Part shown: positions 1-6,654 of the stretch, piece after piece
How the letters are laid out: the number at the start of each line of letters is the position of its first letter
Numbering within the stretch: position 1 is the stretch's first letter
Assembly: GCA_903882335.1 (NCBI GenBank)
Contig: CAIRWP010000306.1
Coordinates: forward strand, 1 to 8,096
Direction: 5' to 3'
DNA length: 8,096 nt
Source of the DNA: an uncultured Opitutia bacterium
GTDB taxonomy: Bacteria; Verrucomicrobiota; Verrucomicrobiia; Opitutales; UBA953
Position numbers and translations under genes: made by a program
The notes under the pieces: model-generated
Seen by the model: the letters and a program-made list of their open reading frames with translations, nothing else
Database searches by the model: none
What the model was told of the DNA's origin: nothing

Positions 1-352
1 CCCAACCGTACTTCGTCCACTCGGTGGTGAACTCCATCACCAGGAAAAGGACGCTCCACTTGACGAAAGCCTGGCGCAGCCCGCGGATCCGCTGATCGAC
101 GCGAAGGAAGAAAAGGCAGGTGCCATAAAGCGGCAGCAGGATGAGCCAGCCTTCCGTCAGGAAGATCTGGCCAACGCGCCCCAACGTCTCCCCGAGGGTC
201 GAAGCGAAAGGCGGAACCTCGCCGAGGTTCACCGCCCGTTGTTGCTCCTCCATCACCCGGCTCGCGGTATTTCGGAGGATGAAGCCAGTCCCGATGACGA
301 ACGTGACGGCCTGGATCTTCAGGAAAAGGGAGAACCGCTTCTTGAGGAGCAC
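1..352 (-). CDS. Hypothetical membrane protein, C-terminally cut by the window edge
   Basis: I do not recognise this protein. The minus-strand frame is open from just after the stop of the upstream MFS gene (397-395) to the window edge, giving 117 codons from a GTG at 352-350. The start is chosen because GTG is the first usual start codon in frame. It gives a short basic N-terminus (VLLKKR) followed by a hydrophobic segment at about residues 8-26. An internal ATG at 253-251 would delete that segment. Two further hydrophobic stretches lie at about residues 69-83 (ending in CLFFL) and 98-109. Between the first two is a polar, acidic-then-neutral stretch of about 40 residues (starting near EEQQR) that could face the periplasm. 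Basic residues follow the second segment (RVDQRIRGLRQ), as expected of a cytoplasmic loop. It is the last visible gene of the minus-strand series, 42 bp after the transporter. The function, true length and exact start are unknown. Confidence 0.6.
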   Translation of the reverse strand, partial: MLLKKRFSLFLKIQAVTFVIGTGFILRNTASRVMEEQQRAVNLGEVPPFASTLGETLGRVGQIFLTEGWLILLPLYGTCLFFLRVDQRIRGLRQAFVKWSVLFLVMEFTTEWTKYGW

Positions 353-394
353 GTCGCTCAGTGTCGCCGGATTCGCGCCGGTGACAACGCCAAA

Positions 395-1666
395 TCAGCG
401 CACGGCGGGCTCATCTTCGGCCAGCGGCAGCCGTAGGGCCAGCAACGCGGCGGGTGCGAAGAGCATCGCCGCCGCCAGCAGGACGGTGCCATAATCGGAA
501 GGCTTGGCGAAGATACCGAAGAAGACCGTGCCGGCCGCCGCGAAGACCCGGCCGATGTTGTAACTGAAACCCGCGCCCGTCGTGCGCAGCAAAGTCGGGA
601 ACAACGGCGGTAACGCCATGGTGAAGAGGCCGAAGACGCCTTGGCAGAATCCGATCGCGGCATAGAGGGCGTAGGTCTCGGGGAGACTCCAGGGCAGCGC
701 AAAAGTCAGCACCATCAGGACGAAATAAGCCGCGAAGAAAGCCGCGAGCGCGGCGCGATACCCGAACCGCTGCGCCGCCCAACCCGAGGCGAAGTTGCCG
801 AGCACCGAAGCCGCGATCACGCAGAACAACGCCTTGGCCGTGACGGCGGCCTTGATCGCGACCGCGGCCTCCGCGACGGCGGGATGCGTCCGGATGAAGG
901 CCTGCTGCCAGAACATGAAACACCAGTGGCCGGTCAGGGCGATGGCGCAGAGGGTCGAGGCGATCAAGGTCGTGCGCCGGAGCCCGGGGGCGAAGAGGTC
1001 GGCCAGACGCGGGCGCGGCCCGCGGCCCTGCTCGGCCGCCCACTCGGCGGTCTCGGGAACTTCCTTGCGGATCCACAGGGTCACGAAGGCCGGCAAGACG
1101 CCGATGAGGAACACCCAGCGGGACTCAAAACCGGGGATGAGCTGCAGCAGCGTGACGGCGGCGATGGCGGCGAGGATGCCGAAGTTGACGGCGCACTGGA
1201 GGACGGCGGCGATCCACGGGCGCCACTTCCGGGGCCAAGTCTCCGAGAGGAGGGACGCGCCCACGGCCCACTCCCCGCCGATCCCGAGCGCCGCGAGGAA
1301 CCGGCAAATCATCAACTGCCACCAAGTCTGGGCGAAGAAGGATAGTCCGGTGAAAAGGGCGTAGGTCAGGATGGTCAGCACCAGGGTCCGGCTCCGACCG
1401 AGCCGGTCACCGACCAGCCCGAACAAGGCCCCGCCGAACGCCCACCCGAGCAGGAAAGCCGCCTGGATGATCGACCCATACCAACCGACGGCCGGATCGC
1501 CCTCGGTGGTACGGAGCAGCTCCGCCACGAAGACCGCGGCAACCAGGGTGTAGAGGTGGAGATCCAGCCCGTCGAAGAACCAACCGAGCCAAGCGGCCAG
1601 GCCGGACTTCTTCTGCTGGACCGAGAGTTCGCTCCACTTCGTCGCTTCCCCGGGGGGCGTGCTCAT
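395..1666 (-). CDS. MFS transporter, acid/sugar symporter-like (second of two)
   Basis: This is a 423-residue inner-membrane transporter of the major facilitator superfamily, of normal length for a 12-helix carrier. What is seen: an early DGLD motif in the first helix (residues 32-35), the MFS loop motif GDRLGR at 86-91 between helices 2 and 3, RFLAALGIGGEWAVG at 122-136, a PET motif after helix 6 (204-206), a basic central loop near 213-231, and a second hydrophobic half from about 232. The D-G-x-D and GGEW signatures are typical of the branch that imports aromatic acids, sialate and other organic acids with H+, but the substrate is not readable. The ATG at 1666-1664 has no recognisable Shine-Dalgarno sequence. 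The gene lies 28 bp downstream of the ThuA-domain gene and is probably co-transcribed with it. It resembles the transporter at 4095-5414 in its motifs but is clearly divergent from it, so the two are unlikely to be a recent duplication. Confidence 0.9.
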   Translation of the reverse strand: MSTPPGEATKWSELSVQQKKSGLAAWLGWFFDGLDLHLYTLVAAVFVAELLRTTEGDPAVGWYGSIIQAAFLLGWAFGGALFGLVGDRLGRSRTLVLTILTYALFTGLSFFAQTWWQLMICRFLAALGIGGEWAVGASLLSETWPRKWRPWIAAVLQCAVNFGILAAIAAVTLLQLIPGFESRWVFLIGVLPAFVTLWIRKEVPETAEWAAEQGRGPRPRLADLFAPGLRRTTLIASTLCAIALTGHWCFMFWQQAFIRTHPAVAEAAVAIKAAVTAKALFCVIAASVLGNFASGWAAQRFGYRAALAAFFAAYFVLMVLTFALPWSLPETYALYAAIGFCQGVFGLFTMALPPLFPTLLRTTGAGFSYNIGRVFAAAGTVFFGIFAKPSDYGTVLLAAAMLFAPAALLALRLPLAEDEPAVR

Positions 1667-1694
1667 GGCAGCGAAGGCCGGGGGCAGCGCAGGT

Positions 1695-2630
1695 TCACTT
1701 CTTGGCCTCGGTCTTCTTCGGCGCGGCCTTGGCGGGCGCGGAGGGCGTGTACGGCTGGTTGGTCATCGCACCCGGCGCGACCTTCAGGAGATTCGGCGAG
1801 AGGTCCGGGGCCACGGCATCGCCATTAGCCCACTTCAAACCACCCACGAGGATCTGGCGGAAGGTCTCGTTGGTCCAGACATCCTCACGGTGGCCCATGG
1901 CGGTGTAGAAGACGCGGCCCTTGCCCTCCGGCTTGGCCCAGCAGTTCGGGTAGGCCGGACGCTTGTAGTCGTCGCCCTCGAGGGCCGGGTCGTTGAAGGT
2001 GGTCAGCACGTGGATCTCGGGGCGGAAGTCCTTGAGGGTGTACCACTCCTCCGCGAAGGAGAAGGTCGCGCCGACCTTCTCGAAACCGGGGAAGGTCGGG
2101 TCGATGACCTTGTTCACGCCCGCCTGCTGCTTGCCGTGGCGGATGAACTCGGCGCCGAGGAAGCAGACGTAAGCGTCGGCCTGGTCGCCATGGTTCTTGA
2201 AACGCTCCGGACCCTTCTGCGATTCGTTGTCGGTATGGAAGGTGTCGGCGGCGGAGTGCGTCCCGACGAAACCTTTGCCGCCCTTGACAAAGTCGAAGAG
2301 AGCCTGCTTGCCGGCCGGGGTCATCGCCGGGTTCTTATCGGTGCCCGCGGAGCAGAGGTCGCCCGTCGTGTAGAACATCACGGTGTCGAACTGCGCCAGG
2401 TACTCCGGCGAGAACTTGGAGCCATCCTTGGAGAAGGTGAAGGTCCAGTGGTTGGCCTTGCCGATTTCCAGCAGCTGCTTCTCGGCGAAGCTCGGCATCC
2501 CCTTCTTGTAGGAGATCACCTCGTGCTCGTAGCCGGAGGACTTCGTGAAGAACAGGATCTTGCGCGCCGGGGCGTCGGCGGCGAACGCGGGGAGGGCCAA
2601 GGCGGCCAGGAGGAGCAGTCGGGTGATCAT
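1695..2630 (-). CDS. Secreted ThuA-domain protein
   Basis: This 311-residue protein is of the ThuA (trehalose-utilisation-like) family, which has a class I glutamine-amidotransferase-like fold and is linked to sugar metabolism; no general reaction is established for the family. Residues 1-18 form a signal peptide (MITRLLLLAALALPAFA, then ADA), so the mature protein should lie in the periplasm or outside. The ThuA domain covers about 23-268. It begins with the KILFFTKSSGYEH strand and loop, then FVGTHSAADTFH (121-132), the EEWYTL segment (194-199), YPNCWAKPEGKGRVFYTAMGHR (227-248, partial quotation: GRVFYTAMGH), and DVW at 250-252. The tail after about residue 282 is Pro/Ala/Lys-rich, ending APKKTEAKK, and looks disordered. 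The frame remains open upstream to 2888, but the ATG at 2630-2628 is chosen because the signal peptide starts exactly there and the upstream part overlaps the enolase-family gene. No Shine-Dalgarno sequence is visible. The neighbours are transporters and a sugar-acid-type enzyme, which fits a role in carbohydrate or acid use. Confidence 0.88.
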   Translation of the reverse strand: MITRLLLLAALALPAFAADAPARKILFFTKSSGYEHEVISYKKGMPSFAEKQLLEIGKANHWTFTFSKDGSKFSPEYLAQFDTVMFYTTGDLCSAGTDKNPAMTPAGKQALFDFVKGGKGFVGTHSAADTFHTDNESQKGPERFKNHGDQADAYVCFLGAEFIRHGKQQAGVNKVIDPTFPGFEKVGATFSFAEEWYTLKDFRPEIHVLTTFNDPALEGDDYKRPAYPNCWAKPEGKGRVFYTAMGHREDVWTNETFRQILVGGLKWANGDAVAPDLSPNLLKVAPGAMTNQPYTPSAPAKAAPKKTEAKK

Positions 2631-2643
2631 GGGGAAGGACAAG

Positions 2644-2682
2644 GGATAGGCCCGGGAGACGGGGGCGGGCAAGCGGATAGGC
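2644..2682. repeat. Short direct repeat in the enolase-ThuA gap
   Basis: GGATAGGC occurs at 2644-2651 and again at 2675-2682, with flanking AAG in both copies (AAGGGATAGGC and AAGCGGATAGGC). The copies are 31 bp apart, about three helical turns, and fill most of the 52 bp gap between the enolase-family stop and the ThuA-domain start. They could be a binding site or mere chance. No terminator hairpin is seen here. Confidence 0.35.
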
Positions 2683-4089
2683 TCAACGCGGCGCCGAGAG
2701 CCGCGGCGGAGGCAGGGTCCGGGCGGCCTCGGCGCCAGCATAGCCGAACCCTGGACCGCGCAGGCCGGCGCAATCGACCCGCCCAGCTTGGCGCCGGTAG
2801 GCCCCGGGGTGAAAGCGGGCTTCCGGCTCCGACGCGGCCGGGTAGAACTGCATGCCGTTGGTCTCGACCCCGGCGAGGGTCGGGGCATGCGCCGCGAGCA
2901 GCAGGTGTGTCAGCTGCGCGAGCATCGGGTTCGTGAGGTCCTGGACCATCAGCTGCATCCCATGCGCCCGCGCCCAGCACAGGCTGAGCAGCGCGCCGGT
3001 CTGCGTCTTGCAGGTCTTCAGGGCCACGCCGTTCCAGCCGAGGCTGCGCCCCAGCCGCACGACGCGCCAGTCATGGGCGCTCTCGTCGAGGAAGAGCGGG
3101 CAGCGGGCGCTCACGGCGCGGACATCGATCGGATGCTCGGCGAGCTCGTACGGGAAAGGCTGCTCGACGTAGCTCAGGCGCGCCCACAGCTCGGGAAGCT
3201 CGGCCCTCACGCGGTCCAGCACACCGGTCACGTAGGCGGGGTCGGTCACCGTGCAGTTGAAATCCGCCGTGAAGAGCTCGACGCCCCGTGGCAGGCCGAT
3301 CGCCGCGACCGCGCGCAAGCGGTCGAAATCCCAGGCCGCATCGTTACCCCGCAACTTCACCTTCAGCGCCTTCAGGCCATCGCGCTCGATCCACTCGTCC
3401 AGCGAAGTCGGATACCCGTCGGTCAGGCGGGCCGGGCCGGCCTCGGCCACCGTCAGAAAATCCAGCCCACCGACGAGGTGCCAGGCGAGCAGACTCGTCT
3501 CGACCGGCTGACGGAAGAAATCGGCCGGGTACTTGCCGGCGAAGGAAACCTCTGGCGCGTCCGCGGCGGGCGTCACGTAGGCCGCGAGGTCATGGTTCAT
3601 CCACGGGCGCTCGTACGTCAGGTAGGTTGGGACCTCGTTGGCGACGCCGTAGGCGTCATGCAGCGCGAGGTCGAAGGCGGAGGCGCAGACCAAGGCGGCG
3701 AGCTTCGGCATCCGCACGCCCGGCGGCAGGCTCGCGTTGAAAGAGTCCAGCAGGCGGGGCAGCACGGCCTCGAGGAAGTCGTGTCCGATCTCCATGGCAT
3801 GGCCGGAGGCGGGAAACTGGGCGTAAGCCTCGGTCAACAGGTCGCAGAACTCCTCGAGCGCCCGCAGGCGCGTCGCATAGGACAACGACGACGGCCAGAC
3901 CCATTGGACGCTCAACGGGGTCTCGCCCCACCCTTCGCCGCGCTGGCCGTCCGCGCGCGCGACGGTCAGGCGCACGCGGGCGCAGACGACCTCGGTGAGC
4001 GTGTCGTGGCCGAACTTGAGCGGCACCCGGGTCTGCACCGGCAGGGCGTACCAGCTGACCGCGCGGATCCGGACGTCGTGGGGATTCAT
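2683..4089 (-). CDS. Enolase-superfamily enzyme (mandelate racemase/muconate-lactonizing type)
   Basis: This 468-residue cytoplasmic enzyme belongs to the superfamily that removes a proton alpha to a carboxylate with Mg2+ help. It has an N-terminal capping domain from about residue 5 and a C-terminal beta/alpha barrel. Visible catalytic elements, assigned by motif: KVK at 243-245 (general base pair), metal ligands D276 (ADFN), E309 (VEQPF) and D335 (LDES), and K358 (ALKTCK), the opposite-face base. A Lys on each face is the pattern of the muconate-cycloisomerase/o-succinylbenzoate-synthase/dipeptide-epimerase subgroup, not of the His-Asp mandelate racemase subgroup. It is unusually long: the KxK normally lies near residue 160-170, so about 75-80 extra residues sit before it, roughly in 60-235. 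The frame stays open upstream to 5145 in antiphase with the transporter gene. The ATG at 4089-4087 is chosen because the N-terminal domain begins there, an AGGA lies 9 nt upstream, and the gene follows the transporter stop by 5 bp. The reaction is not identifiable: epimerase, cycloisomerase and dehydratase all remain possible. Confidence 0.9.
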   Translation of the reverse strand: MNPHDVRIRAVSWYALPVQTRVPLKFGHDTLTEVVCARVRLTVARADGQRGEGWGETPLSVQWVWPSSLSYATRLRALEEFCDLLTEAYAQFPASGHAMEIGHDFLEAVLPRLLDSFNASLPPGVRMPKLAALVCASAFDLALHDAYGVANEVPTYLTYERPWMNHDLAAYVTPAADAPEVSFAGKYPADFFRQPVETSLLAWHLVGGLDFLTVAEAGPARLTDGYPTSLDEWIERDGLKALKVKLRGNDAAWDFDRLRAVAAIGLPRGVELFTADFNCTVTDPAYVTGVLDRVRAELPELWARLSYVEQPFPYELAEHPIDVRAVSARCPLFLDESAHDWRVVRLGRSLGWNGVALKTCKTQTGALLSLCWARAHGMQLMVQDLTNPMLAQLTHLLLAAHAPTLAGVETNGMQFYPAASEPEARFHPGAYRRQAGRVDCAGLRGPGFGYAGAEAARTLPPPRLSAPR

Positions 4090-4094
4090 GACGC

Positions 4095-5414
4095 TCAATC
4101 CTGGAGGGCTTGACCCGAGGTCTCCTTGGCGAAGAACGCGACGACTAAGCCGGCGGCGTAGACCAAGGTGATCGCCGCGGCGGCCTGCTGGAAGCCGCCG
4201 AGGGTCTCGACCAACTTCCCGCTGAGAAGCACGAAAGGCACCGCGACGAGCCGGCCGGTATTGTAGCAGACCCCCTGCCCCGTGGCGCGCACGCGGGTCG
4301 GGAAGAGTTCCGGCAAGTACAGGGGGAAAAAGCCGAAGAAGGCGGTCGCCGCCATCCCGAGCACGAAGATCTTCGCGGCCATCAGCCCGGGTATCAGGCC
4401 GAGGAAAAGCTCGCCGGACCACTCCGCGGGCGTGCGGTAGATCCACGCCGTGGCCGCGAGGGCCAGCAGGCAGAGCAACTGGTAGCCGCGTCGACGCGGC
4501 AGCGAGGCCAGGAGCAAGGGCGCGAGCACCGTGCTGAGACAGGCGCCGGTCGAGACGATGACCATCGCCAGGGCCTTGGCCCGCGGGTTGGCGGCGCCGG
4601 CCAGTTCGCCGACCCAGAGCGGGATCCACTGGACCGCGCCCCATGTGCCCACGAAGACGACCGAGACCATGAGGATGCCGATGAGCGTGGGCCGGCGCAG
4701 CTCGGGGCCGAAGACCTCGCCGAGTTTGGAGCGCTGCGGGACACCCGCCTCGCGGGCCGCGGAACGCTCCCACTTCTCCGACTCGGGCACGAAGAGACGG
4801 ATGAGCAAGGTGAGGACCGCGGGCGAGGCCCCGATGAGGAAGTGGATGCGCCAGGAAGCGTCGTCGGCCGGGTACGCCATGGCCATCACGCCGACGAGCA
4901 CCATGCCGAGGTTGGCGGCCATACCGATGGCGGCGGCCATCTTGGAGCGATGTCGCTCGGGCCAGGCCTCCATCACGAGCGCCACCCCGAGGGCCCATTC
5001 GCCGCCCATGCCGAGCGCGGCGAGGAAGCGCGCCCCGGCCAGGTGCCAGGGGTCGGTGGCGAAGTAGCAGACGCCGCTGAAGACGGAATAGAAGAGGATG
5101 CTGAGCGACATCGCCTTCACGCGGCCGATGCGATCGCCCAACCAACCGAAGGCCGCACCGCCAAAAGCCGCGCCGACGAGGAAGGCGGAGGTGATGCCGG
5201 CCATCCAGCCACCGATCCAGCCGCTGATGGCCTTGGCGCCTGACGCCGCGACCTCCGCGGGCACCATGCTCCGCAAAGCCGGACCCGCGAGCGTCGGGAA
5301 GAGCGCCTGCTCGTAGCCGTCCATCATCCAGCCGAGGAAGCCGGCCAGCAGGGTCATCTGCATGCCGCGGGTGATGGCCTGCGCGCGGTCGTCGGCGAGG
5401 GGGTCGGCGCTCAT
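4095..5414 (-). CDS. MFS transporter, acid/sugar symporter-like (first of two)
   Basis: This 439-residue major facilitator carrier is expected in the inner membrane with 12 helices. Residues 1-19 are hydrophilic and cytoplasmic. Helix 1 carries the DGYE motif at 32-35, the counterpart of the D-G-x-D of aromatic-acid/sialate-type H+ symporters. The loop motif GDRIGR is at 93-98, RFLAALGMGGEWALG at 129-143, VPESEKW at 209-215 after helix 6, and the second-half loop ELFPTRVRATGQG at 369-381, a hallmark of the sugar and organic-acid branch. The substrate is unknown. It is the promoter-proximal gene of the minus-strand series, and its stop is 5 bp before the start of the enolase-family gene, implying translational coupling and a shared substrate pathway. 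The ATG at 5414-5412 is the natural start. Only a weak purine run (AGATAAGAA), not a proper Shine-Dalgarno sequence, precedes it. It has an extra segment of about 12 residues after helix 1 relative to the second transporter of the window. Confidence 0.9.
   Translation of the reverse strand: MSADPLADDRAQAITRGMQMTLLAGFLGWMMDGYEQALFPTLAGPALRSMVPAEVAASGAKAISGWIGGWMAGITSAFLVGAAFGGAAFGWLGDRIGRVKAMSLSILFYSVFSGVCYFATDPWHLAGARFLAALGMGGEWALGVALVMEAWPERHRSKMAAAIGMAANLGMVLVGVMAMAYPADDASWRIHFLIGASPAVLTLLIRLFVPESEKWERSAAREAGVPQRSKLGEVFGPELRRPTLIGILMVSVVFVGTWGAVQWIPLWVGELAGAANPRAKALAMVIVSTGACLSTVLAPLLLASLPRRRGYQLLCLLALAATAWIYRTPAEWSGELFLGLIPGLMAAKIFVLGMAATAFFGFFPLYLPELFPTRVRATGQGVCYNTGRLVAVPFVLLSGKLVETLGGFQQAAAAITLVYAAGLVVAFFAKETSGQALQD
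4099..4102 (-). promoter_or_regulatory. Candidate Shine-Dalgarno AGGA of the enolase-family gene
   Basis: AGGA on the minus strand lies 9 nt upstream of the ATG at 4089 and within the last codons of the preceding transporter gene. It is the only recognisable Shine-Dalgarno-like site in front of any gene of this window. It helps fix the start at 4089 against the much longer open frame that continues upstream. Confidence 0.4.
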
Positions 5415-5419
5415 GGTTC

Positions 5420-5449
5420 TTATCTGGGGATATCAGCGGTTGGCTTCAA
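5420..5449 (-). promoter_or_regulatory. Possible promoter of the minus-strand operon
   Basis: On the minus strand TTGAAG (5449-5444) and AGATAA (5425-5420) are separated by 18 bp and lie directly upstream of the first transporter gene. The match to the -35/-10 consensus is partial. The -10 would sit only 5 nt from the ATG (5414), which would place the transcript start at or very close to the initiation codon, giving a nearly leaderless mRNA. This is weak evidence, offered because a promoter must lie somewhere in this short divergent gap. Confidence 0.25.
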
Positions 5450-5456
5450 GGGGCGA

Positions 5457-5484
5457 TTCACACCTGCGGACCGCAAACTAAGGT
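5457..5484 (+). promoter_or_regulatory. Possible promoter of the plus-strand operon
   Basis: TTCACA (5457-5462, five of six bases of the -35 consensus) is separated by 16 bp from TAAGGT (5479-5484, which keeps the key T-A and final T of the -10 consensus). Transcription would start near 5491. That leaves about 10 nt before an ATG at 5501 or about 37 nt before the ATG at 5528, so it slightly favours the later start for the DapA-like gene. Confidence 0.35.
5465..5475. promoter_or_regulatory. Palindromic candidate operator in the divergent control region
   Basis: TGCGGACCGCA is a perfect inverted repeat with 5 bp arms around a single central base. It lies between the proposed -35 and -10 elements of the plus-strand promoter and upstream of the proposed minus-strand promoter, a position where a repressor could block both directions. 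No regulator gene is visible in the window. An 11 bp palindrome can arise by chance in GC-rich DNA. Confidence 0.3.
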
Positions 5485-5527
5485 TTTCTTTCGCGGCCAA
5501 ATGACACTAGCGTACGCCCTGACCTGC

Positions 5528-6646
5528 ATGAAGCCGCTCATCTCCCGTCCCGAGGACCTCACCCCGACCACCCCGTGGTCCGCGACGAAGTGGGCGTGGA
5601 CGGCCGAGGAGGAGCTCATCGACCACCGGACTAAGGCCCGCCTTTGCTCCGCCGTGCTACTGCCGTTCAAGGACGGCCAGCCAGACTGGGCGAGCTTCGT
5701 GGCCGAGATTCGCTGGCAGCTCGCCGCGGCCGAGCATTACGGCGTGGAGCTTGTCCCGGTGCTCAACGCCGATACCGGCTACATCTTCGACCTCGACGAC
5801 CGGATGTACGCCGAGGTGCTCCGGCAATTCCGCCTGGCCTTCCCCACGCTCAAGTTCATCGCCGGCGTCACCGCCCGGGGCGCGCAGGATGACACCTCGT
5901 TCAAGCCCGAGCGCTACCGCGGGCTGCTAGACCTCGTCCAGGCCCACGACCACTGCGAGGTGATGATCATGACCTCGAAGGGGCTCAACACGCTGGACCC
6001 CGAACGTCGCCGCGACGGTTATTACCAGATCGCCGAGTGGCTCATCCGCCCCGGCATCGTGCACGCGCTCGAGCCGGCCTTCGTCCCTTGGGCGACGCCT
6101 TATGAGCCTTGGTTGCTCCATCAGCTCGCCCTCCACCCGAAGTTCGTGGGCGGCAAGGTGAGCACGCTGGACGAGCCACACTTCCTCTACTGGGCCGCGA
6201 TGTGCAAGGACCTGAAGCTCGATTTCGCCCCGCACAGCGGTGACGACTACGGCATCGCCACGGCCATCAAGACCGGCCTGCCCCTGCTCATCGGCGCGGC
6301 CAGCAGCGCCGCCCCGCAGATCTGCGCCGCGAAAGACCTGTGGCTCGAGGACGGCGCCCCCGGGAAGAAGTTTCCCACGGGCACGGGCCGCTTCGACACG
6401 CGCGTCTACAAACTCTTCGAAGCCTTCCAGTCTTTGGAGGACCAGGTCTTCCGCCTCGACGCCAAGGGTAGCGCCGCCGCCTACAAGCACAGCACGGCCC
6501 ACCTGCTCCACCAGCTCGGCGTCATCGCTTCGCCCGAACCGCACCCCGCCTGCAAGGACGTCCGCGGCCCCGACGAAGCCGCCCGCATGACCGAAGCGAT
6601 GGTGCGCACGCGGCGCATCTCCGCCCGCCTCGACATCCCGCGCTGA
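5528..6646 (+). CDS. DapA-like Schiff-base lyase family protein
   Basis: This 372-residue protein resembles the dihydrodipicolinate synthase/N-acetylneuraminate lyase superfamily, cytoplasmic TIM-barrel enzymes that form a Lys Schiff base with pyruvate-type 2-oxo acids and run aldol or retro-aldol reactions. With this start, NADTGYIFDLDDRMYAEV (residues 80-97) aligns with the family GTTGE...LT..E segment, the Lys in FVGGKVSTLD (K210) fits the Schiff-base lysine, and LLIGAASSAAPQI (253-265) fits the later G-x-S-x-x-P loop. Oddities: the Glu of GTTGE is Tyr, the usual catalytic Tyr of the (V)TPYY motif is not obvious (the equivalent region reads MIMTSKGLN), and the chain is about 70-80 residues longer than classic 290-300 residue members. 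An in-frame ATG at 5501 would add nine residues (MTLAYALTC). I prefer 5528 because the added residues look like leader sequence and a possible promoter lies too close to 5501. Neither start has a Shine-Dalgarno sequence. It is followed after 8 bp by the flavin oxidoreductase. Confidence 0.8.
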   Translation: MKPLISRPEDLTPTTPWSATKWAWTAEEELIDHRTKARLCSAVLLPFKDGQPDWASFVAEIRWQLAAAEHYGVELVPVLNADTGYIFDLDDRMYAEVLRQFRLAFPTLKFIAGVTARGAQDDTSFKPERYRGLLDLVQAHDHCEVMIMTSKGLNTLDPERRRDGYYQIAEWLIRPGIVHALEPAFVPWATPYEPWLLHQLALHPKFVGGKVSTLDEPHFLYWAAMCKDLKLDFAPHSGDDYGIATAIKTGLPLLIGAASSAAPQICAAKDLWLEDGAPGKKFPTGTGRFDTRVYKLFEAFQSLEDQVFRLDAKGSAAAYKHSTAHLLHQLGVIASPEPHPACKDVRGPDEAARMTEAMVRTRRISARLDIPR

Positions 6647-6654
6647 ACCTCGCC

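Noticed and set aside
141..494. Plus-strand open frame over the left-edge membrane gene
   Set aside because: Ser/Arg/Ala-rich, with no motif, and it crosses the boundary of two minus-strand genes. The minus-strand frame shows coherent membrane segments instead.
2650..2670. GC-rich stretch in the enolase-ThuA gap as a possible terminator
   Set aside because: It has no convincing stem-loop followed by a T run in either direction, and the genes look co-transcribed.
2631..2888. N-terminal extension of the ThuA-domain protein
   Set aside because: It overlaps the 3' end of the enolase-family gene and would bury the signal peptide inside the protein.
1659..2936. Long plus-strand open frame antisense to the ThuA-domain gene
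   Set aside because: The translation is low-complexity (Gly/Arg/Val/Glu/Leu-rich) with no domain, and it mirrors the real minus-strand gene, as expected of antisense frames in GC-rich DNA.
2788..4113. 441-codon plus-strand open frame antisense to the enolase-family gene
   Set aside because: Arg/Gly/Gln/His-rich translation without motifs, while the minus strand encodes a complete enolase-superfamily catalytic set.
4090..5145. N-terminal extension of the enolase-family frame, giving an apparent 820-residue protein
   Set aside because: The extension overlaps the transporter gene in another frame and its translation is Arg/Gly/Pro/His-rich. The N-terminal capping domain begins right after the ATG at 4089.
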